NCBI GenBank assembly: GCA_964030785.1
Contig: OZ034971.1
Location: 12,865,079-12,929,078, forward strand
DNA length: 64,000 nucleotides
Direction: 5' to 3'
Source: Siderastrea siderea
Taxonomy: Eukaryota > Cnidaria > Anthozoa > Scleractinia > Rhizangiidae
Shown: positions 57,113 through 64,000 of the stretch, one piece after another
Numbering within the stretch: position 1 is the stretch's first letter
Layout: each line of letters begins with the position of its first letter
Position numbers and translations under genes: made by a program
Notes under the pieces: model-generated
Told to the model about the DNA's origin: nothing
Seen by the model: the letters and a program-made list of their open reading frames with translations, nothing else
The model's database searches: none

Positions 57113-57264
57113 AGAATTATATGAAGATCATCGCAGTGAAGGTGTTTCAACTTAAGCTGTTGAAAAGAAGAAACCTGAAAAAATTCAGGCTTGAACGGGA
57201 ATCGAACTGACCCATGACCTCTGCGATACCGGTGCAGTGCTCTAACCAACTGAACTATCAAGCC
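57113..57264 (-). mobile_element. tRNA-derived SINE, minus-strand copy
   Basis: Read on the minus strand it begins GGCTTGATAGTTCAGTTGGTTAGAGCA (A-box-like), continues GCACCGGTATCGCAGAGGTC and GTTCGATTCCC (B-box-like), then CAAGCCTGAA. A body with CAACAGCTTAAGTTG and CACTGCGATGATCTTCATAT follows. A cloverleaf with a GGT anticodon can be drawn, but position 33 is C and two bases are inserted before the T arm, so this is a retroposon head rather than a working tRNA. Confidence 0.8.
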
Positions 57265-57350
57265 AACTGGGAGCTGGTCAATCGAGAGTTCGTATTTACC
57301 CCGTAGATGGAGAAATGAACATTAATATAAGAAATAATCATAGCGCTTTA

Positions 57351-57480
57351 GAGCGCTGCACCGGTATCGCAGAGGTCATGCAAGGTTCGATTCCCCGCTC
57401 AAGCCTGAATTCTTTCAGGTTTCTTCTTTTCAACTGTTTAAGTTGAAACACCTTCACTGCGATGATCTTCATATAATTCT
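57351..57480 (+). mobile_element. tRNA-derived SINE, plus-strand copy lacking the A-box half
   Basis: Same family as the minus copy, in opposite orientation: GAGCGCTGCACCGGTATCGC, AGAGGTCATGCAAGGTTCGA, then CAAGCCTGAATTCTTTCAGG and the identical body to CTTCATATAATTCT. The 5' tRNA half is replaced by unrelated AGCGCTTTAGAGCGCT. The two copies are 86 bp apart, heads facing each other. Confidence 0.8.
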
Positions 57481-58336
57481 ATCATTAGTTCAAATATATG
57501 ATTATTTCATATATAAATGTTCGTTACTAATTTTGTTTCTTCAGTCATTGTACTGTGAATTAAACTGACTTTTAAAGTAAAGGCAGAGATGTCAGTGACC
57601 TTAAAATGTCTCTCGCGATGTTTTTCTCAACAGTACACTTAAAACATCTGACATTTTCCAGATTTCTCGTCAACCCGACTAGCTTTTATTGTCTAAAGGA
57701 ACTTAATGCGGGAGAGGCTGTAAAGAAACGTAACTCAAAAGAATTAAGAACGGAAGTCAGTTCTTTCAGTTATCCTTCTCCTAAATGGGTCGGCGTACAT
57801 GTTCCTGAACGATTGACGAAAATAACCCGAAATAAGTAATGTTTGAATAGCTGTAGCAGGCAATGGTTTCCTTTGCGATTTGAGCTGCTGATTTGGGACT
57901 GTTTGTCGACTAATTCGAACTAATAATTATTCGTTCCCTTCACAGTTATCTGAAGTGAAACGATTCAGTTTTAAGTCTATTTGACCACAGGGAACACAGG
58001 CAGGCGAAAAGGGAGCGGAAAATACAAGGATATGTGGCTCGGTAAACTTTAACGGCTGTTTGTTGTCATTTTCTGTCGTTCGCTGACAAGGCCAGTTAAA
58101 AAAGCCCATCAAATCCTCTTCAGTTTGCCAGTGTGTGGTCTTTTCATGAGCGTGGGAGTCCTGTGACCATGAATAAAAATTAATTTGAGTGCTGTGGCCC
58201 CCCGGATACTCGGATCACGTGGCACCCCTTCTAAATTTGTTTTATATGCCCTCAAGGACATGTATGCCAAATTTGGTGCTTTTACGCGACTTGTCACGAT
58301 TTTCGTAAATTTCGACGCTAACGGACTGGACTAATT

Positions 58337-59236
58337 AGAGTGAATTCGTATAACCCGTTTCTTATATGCTAATGAGGCGCATAATATCCTAATGACCGGT
58401 TTGGGTACCCACGAGCGATTCACGATTGAAATGCGTTTCCTGTGCTTACCTGTATTCAGCATACGCCAAAAAATTACACATTTTAAAAAAGATACGGAGC
58501 ATAACTGTAGAAAAATAATACTTAGAACATGGTCACACCCACTCAGCCAATCAGTGTCCAGCATTTCGATGCTCTATATTCCATAAACTGTCTTAAATTA
58601 TGTAAAGTGGCGGGGGCTTTGAAGCACAGGGAAATTTCGGGGTAAAATTACAGAGAATTTCTGCATTCATTAGTGGTTCTATATAGAGCATACTAATGAG
58701 GCATTGTTTTCCTTTGTTTGGAAGCCTCATTAGTATGCTCTATATAGAGCTCTATATAGAAACTACTAATGAATGCCTGCGGCCTCGTGGCATTCTATCT
58801 TTGCTCGGGACACTATATCCCATAGAACACTCGCGTTCATTGTCTAACCCTTAATTGGTACACTAAGTTTCAAGTTGTCATTTCAAAAAGAATCCTACAA
58901 AAACCACAAGGCAGCTCGCTTTACGACTTTCGACTTTTTGAACATGCAATTAAGTGAGCTCAATTTCAGTTCAACGCTTCTCTCGCGTAACCCACATGCA
59001 ACCTTGCGTTAAATTAAAAGGCTGACTTTCTGAAACCTATGGCAGAGAAACACTTGTGCCGGTACTTTGTCATGCTGGTGTGCAAACAGTGGAAGAAACG
59101 AATAGCTCATTATTCATTTTAAGGCTTGTGAAATGTTCACAATGAGGAATTTGAAGGAATGGTTTCAGTTGTTCTCCTCATTACCATTTAGTGCTTCTCG
59201 TTAGCATATAAGAAACGGGTTATACGAATTCACTCT
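58337..59236. mobile_element. inverted-repeat element, 900 bp, AGAGTGAATTCGTATAACCC ends
   Basis: AGAGTGAATTCGTATAACCC continuing GTTTCTTATATGCTAA at 58337, with the inverse ending at 59236 (about 36 bp, one mismatch). ATT on both sides could be a 3-bp target duplication; it also abuts the end of the 3.1-kb element. Inside are a hairpin with GCATTCATTAGT and TCTATATAGAGC arms (58663-58776) and a half copy (58777-58849) of the GGTTAGACAATGAACGC element seen complete at 60579. Confidence 0.8.
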
Positions 59237-59239
59237 ATT

Positions 59240-60578
59240 GTTCAACTTGTTAAAAATCTCAGGTCAGCGATAATTTTTTCTTCTTCGGCTTCTTTGTTTC
59301 ATTTTAACAAAGAAAATGCTGTCCACAAGACAGCCGTGATTTGCAATGGGAAATCAATTTGGCTTGTTTTTCGCATTCGGAAATCAACCCATGAAGTGGC
59401 AGTGATTTGTTTCGTTTACGGCAAGACGGCGATGTTCGGCATTTAAACTAGTTGTTGCTTTTGTTGTTGGTGTTATTGCTATTTTTTTTAACACATGCAA
59501 TCATAACGACATCAAGTGTGTGAGACAATTTAATGTGTTCTTTGTTGAAAACATGGGTTATTCGAAAAAAAATCACACATGAGCTGAAGTGTCAAAATAA
59601 CAATTTGCATGAATCTTCTCTGTCATTCTCTTGATTTACATTACCTCCAAAATAAAAGGATGGGGAGTTTGGGTCATCTAATTGTTGCGCTACATGGAGG
59701 CCTTTAAGGTGATTCCGTCGAAAAAGAAGTTGTAATGAGAATTTTTTGAAACTTTGAACAGTTATTATTTTAACCTAGTACATTAAAAAAATAAAATAAA
59801 AAGGGGGGGTCACCGTGCCTGATTTCACACTACAGGGCTGTAGTATATAGGTACTTTGCTAGCTTTCGACAGCAATATTAAAAAACCTATCCTTGTACCA
59901 AAGACACCCAACACTTTAACAAAGTTATTACTAGCAATGAAATATAAGCATTATTCATATGGTACAACAACCATATTACAGTAAAATGTCTTAAAATTGC
60001 CGTAAAAATGAAGCTAATGCAATTAAATGGGCAAATCGAGCGTCTGCACGGTTCTCGAGTGAAACGCCTAAAATCTGACTGTAACAGTGAATTAACCGGA
60101 ATATTTCAAAATTGAATAATGAAAAATTCTTGAAATTTGAATATATCATGTAAATTCGTATTTTACTTAAATAGATGGAATAAAAAAGTGGGGTCACCGA
60201 GTTCGTTTAGGAGAAAACGACCATTTATTTCGCTGAACAGCTGCACTTTCATAGAAAACCTATCAAGTTCCAGACGCGCGCGCGCTCGTGCGCGATTTAC
60301 AACGATTCGGACGATAAAAGGTAATTTGAGCGACGACAAATCATCCAAGATTTTAATTTTCACGAAGACTTCATGTTAATGTTAACTGAACTGCAACATA
60401 ACTGAAAAAAGGGGAAAAAAGCACTAACAGTCATTTTGGGGCATCTTAAGGGGCTTGGTGAACTTTTAAAAGAAAGCGTTCTAACAAAAGTAGAAATTGA
60501 AGAGCAAAAGCAATTACTACTCATTGATCTTACAACTATCGAGTAAACAAAAGTCAGTTACATCATTGTCTACGTAAG
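59240..60578. other. unassigned, with one TTAAGGTGATTCCGTCG transposon-like end
   Basis: No gene recognised. TTTAAGGTGATTCCGTCGAA at 59704 looks like one end of another TTAA/GG-type element, but I cannot find its partner. GGGGTCACCG occurs at 59807 and 60190. A CGCGCGCG-rich spot is at 60275-60293. Confidence 0.4.
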
Positions 60579-60718
60579 GGTTAGACAATGAACGCGAGTG
60601 TTCTATGTGATATAGTGTCCCGAGCAAAGATAGAATGCCACGAGGCTGCAGGCCGAGTGGCATTCTATCTTGCGAGGGACGCTATATCCCATAGGACACG
60701 AGCGTTCATTGTCTAACC
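60579..60718. mobile_element. 140-bp palindromic MITE with GGTTAGACAATGAACGC ends
   Basis: Perfect 17-bp ends followed by further inverse similarity (TCTATGTGATATAGTGTCCC/GGGACGCTATATCCCATAGGA) up to a GGCTGCAGGCC centre. A half copy lies at 58777-58849, and in both loci CTTAGAACATGGTCACACCC is found nearby (58521 and 60720). Confidence 0.85.
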
Positions 60719-61161
60719 GTCTTAGAACATGGTCACACCCACGAAGAATTTCGTTTTTGCGTGCAGATTGTACTTTTGCATCAGTTAATTTTTTAGTTCT
60801 CACCTTGAAATCACGTTGCTATTTTTGTTTACGATATTTTTGCTATTGTACACACGCCTTTGAGTTGCAATGTTTTACCGAGAGTGCTTCACCGCGTGGT
60901 TTATCGCAGTTGATGCGTAAACAGCCATGAGCCAATACACGGACTGAGGAACTCGAGGCAGTGATTGTCCCACAAGATTTACTAGATTTACACTGGTGAA
61001 AGCAGTCTTCTACGCGCTACGACCACCGGCACCAGCAAGTGGGGAACCCGCAGGGAAAGCCAAGAGACCAAAGAGAAGTTCAAGTACAACACTCGTAGTC
61101 CGTCAAACGCGGAGAAACAAATCTGTCCTTCTATTTCAATTAAGGTCTGAACATTTTTTAT
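60719..61161. other. unassigned sequence before Penelope-like element 2
   Basis: About 440 bp. It has 60-90-codon open frames on both strands without recognisable domains and no inverted repeats. Confidence 0.4.
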
Positions 61162-61187
61162 TTCATGTAAAGCTGTAAAGTAATGGT

Positions 61188-61837
61188 TTTTCTGGCGCTT
61201 CCTGAGGGATTTGCAGCCCGTTCTGCACTCATCAAATAGATGCAAAAATGCCATCAAAGAAGTTCCAATGGTAGCCTTTAGGAAACCCAAAAGTCTTTCA
61301 GACTATCTGGTCCGCGCCCGGTTTACAAGTGGCCCCAAAGAAGAAGTTAAAGGAACTTGGAAATGTAATTCTAATCGTTGTCAGATTTGTACTTTTCTTT
61401 GTTTAGGAAGAGTTTTTCAAAGTAACAAAACAGGAAAGGCGTTTACCATAAATTATACCCTGAATTGTAATTCTAAAAATGTAGTCTATCTTATCACTTG
61501 TAAGAAATGTGGCATTCAGTATGTTGGCTCAACTACCACTGCGTTTAGAACGAGGTTCAATAATCATAAGAGTAGGGTAAATGCGCACGTAAATTTGTCT
61601 TCGGGAAATAAGGAGAAGGATGATATACTTTACCGGCATTTTCATAGCCAGGGACATTTTGGTTTAGAGCACATGAGCATCCAACTAATAGACTGGGTTA
61701 AAGGGGAGCGAGAGCTACGCGATAAAGAGGGACAGTGGATCTACAAACTGAGAACATTGATACCGAATGGACTTAATGACAATGATGGTTTCTATGGGCA
61801 AAACAAAAAGACGCGAATGAGCGCGTGCACACGATAA
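61188..61837 (+). pseudogene. Penelope-like retroelement 2: linker and GIY-YIG endonuclease, 5'-truncated
   Basis: The frame opens after a TAA at 61182-61184 and stops at 61837; no ATG starts it, so it is the 3' end of a truncated element rather than a complete gene. It begins with the end of the reverse-transcriptase region (PMVAFRKPKSLSDYLVRARF), then a Cys-rich linker (CNSNRCQICTFLC) and the nuclease domain (VVYLITCKKCGIQYVGSTTT), with intact QYVG and downstream RTRFNNHKS. Different subfamily from copy 1, judging by the linker. The nuclease part itself has no stop or frameshift. Confidence 0.85.
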
Positions 61838-62021
61838 CGTAACATTTTTCTGTTAGTTTCAAAATAGTAGTCAATTGTATGAGCGCGCGCAGACTATAAC
61901 GTAAGAATTTTCCGTTACAGTTTCAAAACAGCAGTTAGTTCAGTGGCAGTTGTATTCATGCACGCGCGTTACCTTGGCAATTCAACAATTTAAAAGTGTA
62001 ACACGTTAACGGTTTATTAGT

Positions 62022-62062
62022 CACCCTGAAGAAGATCACTGAATGTGGTCGAAATATAGGTG
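62022..62062 (+). ncRNA. hammerhead-ribozyme-like motif at the 3' end of Penelope-like element 2
   Basis: Helix I CACC/GGTG (62022-62025 with 62059-62062), core CTGAAGA (62026-62032, allowed N at the fifth base), A, helix II GATCAC/GTGGTC (62034-62039 with 62045-62050, six pairs including one T-G), GAAA (62051-62054), self-complementary ATAT (62054-62057) as minimal helix III, and A at 62058 as cleavage-site nucleotide. Helix sequences differ from the copy at 52187 while the core is kept. Confidence 0.6.
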
Positions 62063-62098
62063 TAAAAGGAAAAACTTCCGCCGCCATTAACTCCAGGG

Positions 62099-62814
62099 TT
62101 GTATCAACCCATACGCCCACCTCCTACAGGAAAGGCTCGTGGAAGTCAACAATTTCTTGAACAATTTGATCCTTTGAACGAGAATTGCGTTCCAGATATT
62201 CCCATCAACAGCAATTGGTTTGAAATTGCAAATCTTAATAATGTTATTGAAGATCGAGTTAGACAAGTTATTAAATGGCAATTTTTAGCTAATCTTAATA
62301 ATTTGTTAGTCCCACAGATGATGGATAAAATTCGTGAGTCTTCTCCCATCAGGTTTAAAATAAATTATTCTTACACCTATCTTTTAAAAAATATTGAAAC
62401 GAACAAAGCCCTAGTTTGGATACAAGATAGACAGAAAAGTCCTTGGTTTGTTACTTATGATAACGCAAAAATATGGTTGAACAGCAAGAAGAAAATCGGT
62501 TGGAAGGTGAAAACATTAACCGACCGAGCACAAAATTTGTGTTTGAAAAACATTTGTCGGTCCAAATAAAAATTATTTTAGACCAACAACCGTTGCGGGT
62601 TGGAGAGGGTTGCTTACCAAATTGGTTGCGCACTAAGAAGGGATTAATTGCTCTTGATAATTTTGATGATAATCTCTGTGTGTTTCGATGTTTAGCAGTA
62701 TATTATGGAGCTCATAAACAACATAATCTGAGCAAAACAGAACAGAACACTTTATTTATACACGGAATTTCTTCAATTACAGTGACTTGTTTTCCGAGAA
62801 AGCCGTGTTAAAAA
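62099..62814 (+). pseudogene. Polinton/adintovirus-like DNA polymerase B, N-terminal region, piece 1 (broken)
   Basis: A frame from 62099 (no ATG, butting onto the Penelope-like 3' end) encodes PDIPINSNWFEIANLNN ... QDRQKSPWFVTYDNAKIWL. Coding then moves to another frame (62473 on) with LDQQPLRVGEGCLPNWLRTK and ALDNFDDNLCVFRCLAVYYG, and shifts again near 62765. The 'LPNWLR ... DNLCVFRCLAVY' stretch is, as I know the family, the region ahead of the exonuclease and polymerase domains in protein-primed DNA polymerase B of Polinton/Maverick and adintovirus-like elements. Exonuclease and polymerase motifs would lie right of the window. Frameshifts and a LINE insertion make it non-functional here. 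Confidence 0.6.
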
Positions 62815-63605
62815 CTATTACATTGATAATTTAATATGTACTATATACAAATATCTACGTAGAAATAAGTTACAAGTAAGAGTGTTACATACTATTGGAG
62901 ACCGAGTGTGAATAGACGCTTTCAGAATGACTCAAGAGACTCCTCTGATTTCATCTTGTTTGGAAGTGAATTCCACAATTTAGCCCCACGATAAGACAAA
63001 CTCTTTTTCAAGATTTCAGTTCTAGGTTTTTGGAGAGCTAAATTGTAGATTGAGTCTCTGAGGCTGTAAGCAGTGCCATCACGAACCACGTTTATTTCTT
63101 CAGTAAGGTACTCTGGAGCTCTACTATGTAAGATTTTATGCATCATAATTGCTGTATGTTGTTCGCGTCGAACTCCAAGAGTATCCCACTGAAGCATCTT
63201 TAAAATGTCTGCAGATCTAGTCTCCCAGTTGTTCTGAGTGATGATCCGAGCTGCTCTATTATATAGTTTACCGATTCTTTCGGACAGGCCCTTGTTTAGA
63301 CCTGCTCAGACTATATTACAATAATCAAAGTAAGGAAGAATCAGCGCTTTAAAAATTGAAATCAAAACCTCTGTTGGAACAAAAGGTCTGACTTGTTTTA
63401 AGCCGGCGAGGCCAGAAGAAATCTTTTTCGCAATGTGATCAATGTGATTCGACCACGACAGATGCTCATCAATATAAACACCTAGAGATTTGCTGACCTT
63501 CAATCTTTTTATTGGATCATCTCCCAGTTTAATTTGAAGGGGTAACGCCAGTTGGGCTGATTTGTAATTAGAACAAACTAATAAATACAAGGACACTTGC
63601 GACTG
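62815..63605 (-). mobile_element. 5'-truncated CR1/L2-like LINE fragment inserted in the polymerase gene
   Basis: One minus-strand frame (63596 to 62922, 225 codons) with a single in-frame TGA near 63309. It encodes the C-terminal end of a non-LTR retrotransposon reverse transcriptase: SKSLGVYIDEHLSWSNHIDH, RPFVPTEVLISIFKALILP, FDYCNIV, then LNKGLSERIGKLYNRAARII, NNWETRSADILKMLQWDTLG and YRGAKLWNSLPNKMKS. This is the usual end of CR1/Jockey-group RTs. About 100 bp of 3' UTR follows on the left. The polymerase frame resumes immediately right of it. Exact borders and target duplication are not resolved. Confidence 0.8.
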
Positions 63606-64000
63606 AATTTTTCAGAGTGCGCGTCATTCCGAATGAAAGCGTAGAATTTCAACATATTCCATTAATTGCTAAATATTTTAATCAAGAAATTATTGTGTAT
63701 GATGTATCACTGGAGGGAGTTTTTGCGTTAAAGGGTTGGTTTAAAGATGATGAGGAAAAAGATGAAAAAACCCACCCAGGACAATTGGTATTTTTGAAGC
63801 ACATGCGTTTTTGATTACTGACCTGGAAAAGGCTACAAGCACTTATGCATGTGCTCACTGTGATGCAAGATTTACACAATCATGTAGTCTTTGGCGTCAC
63901 GCTGAAAGGTGCACAAACGGTCAAACCAAACTTGAGTGTCCCGGAGAAAAAATCTTTGCCTCCGAATCCTTGTTCGAACGCTTGTTCTTTCCGGAAGGAA
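63606..64000 (+). pseudogene. Polinton/adintovirus-like DNA polymerase B, N-terminal region, piece 2 (continues off the edge)
   Basis: The frame around 63617 encodes VEFQHIPLIAKYFNQEIIVY, then an acidic stretch and a TGA at 63812-63814. A shifted frame carries on with a C2H2-type finger (CAHCDARFTQSCSLWRHAERC) and PGEKIFASESLFERLFFPEG to the window end. In Polinton-type polymerases this zinc-binding segment precedes the exonuclease domain. The frameshift falls near 63785. Strand and order agree with piece 1, so the two are one gene split by the LINE. Confidence 0.6.

Larger units (their letters stand above)
55218..58333. mobile_element. inverted-repeat DNA element, 3.1 kb, with TAGTCC.GTCCGTTA ends
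   Basis: TAGTCCGGTCCGTTAAGG at 55218 and its inverse AACGGACTGGACTA ending at 58333. Inverted homology continues for about 150 bp (AATCGTGACAAATCGCGTAAAAGC and the GGTGCCACG...CCGGGGGGCC block near 55310-55350, inverse near 58195-58230). ATT flanks both sides as a possible 3-bp target duplication. The interior has two SINE copies and a small MITE but no recognisable transposase. Confidence 0.75.

Noticed and set aside
57189..57264. tRNA gene (Thr, GGT anticodon) on the minus strand
   Set aside because: The anticodon loop has C at the normally invariant U33, extra bases precede the T arm, and a SINE body with a second copy nearby follows. It is a tRNA-derived retroposon.

Overview
The window is metazoan, and most likely from a cnidarian such as a stony coral. 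The reasons are a split, GT-AG-spliced animal zinc-transporter gene, introns packed with many families of inverted-repeat DNA transposons, Penelope-like retroelements with GIY-YIG nuclease domains, tRNA-derived SINEs, and remains of Polinton/Maverick-like virus elements. The species call is inference; no rRNA or mitochondrial marker is present.

Region 1 (1-38192) is one host gene on the + strand: the 3' part of a LIV-1-type ZIP (SLC39A) zinc transporter. Six exons (1-201, 10485-10628, 11577-11684, 13071-13371, 36222-36409, 38049-38192) join in frame to the last 361 residues, with both halves of the metal site. The 10.3-kb and 22.9-kb introns are transposon graveyards. They hold an apparently intact hAT element (5062-7708) with a 715-codon transposase and matching terminal repeats, and up to eight inverted-repeat elements flanked by TTAA. 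Several are nested: a TTAA element of about 8.1 kb with giant inverted arms and 51-bp tandem arrays lies in a pogo-like element and was itself hit by a 2.8-kb TTAA element. They also hold CGAGATC-rich and CATATG-rich arrays and G-rich tracts. I see no second host gene there.

Region 2 (38193-47873) is intergenic: a pogo-like fragment, a perfect 62-bp palindrome, a 1.17-kb element with a perfect 8-bp target duplication (44643-45815), and a TA-flanked MITE with another MITE nested in it. No host gene is recognisable.

Region 3 (47874-50895) is the most unusual part: a compact, virus-like gene block. An intact, intronless 490-codon gene (49049-50521) is a candidate capsid protein. It is divergent from a broken gene with a two-helix membrane C terminus (47874-48943) and is followed by two tiny + strand ORFs overlapping as TAATG and a convergent 43-codon membrane peptide. 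A 5'-truncated Penelope-like element (about 50911-52231) abuts it and ends in a hammerhead-ribozyme-like fold.

Region 4 (52232-64000) holds a 1.38-kb tandem duplication, a 3.1-kb inverted-repeat element carrying head-to-head SINEs, further MITEs, a second truncated Penelope-like element with its own hammerhead-like 3' end, and, running off the right edge, the broken N-terminal part of a Polinton/adintovirus-type protein-primed DNA polymerase B gene interrupted by a CR1-like LINE fragment. Regions 3 and 4 may be two pieces of one or more decayed integrated viruses; that link is inference. No integrase, packaging ATPase or protease gene of such an element is visible in the window.
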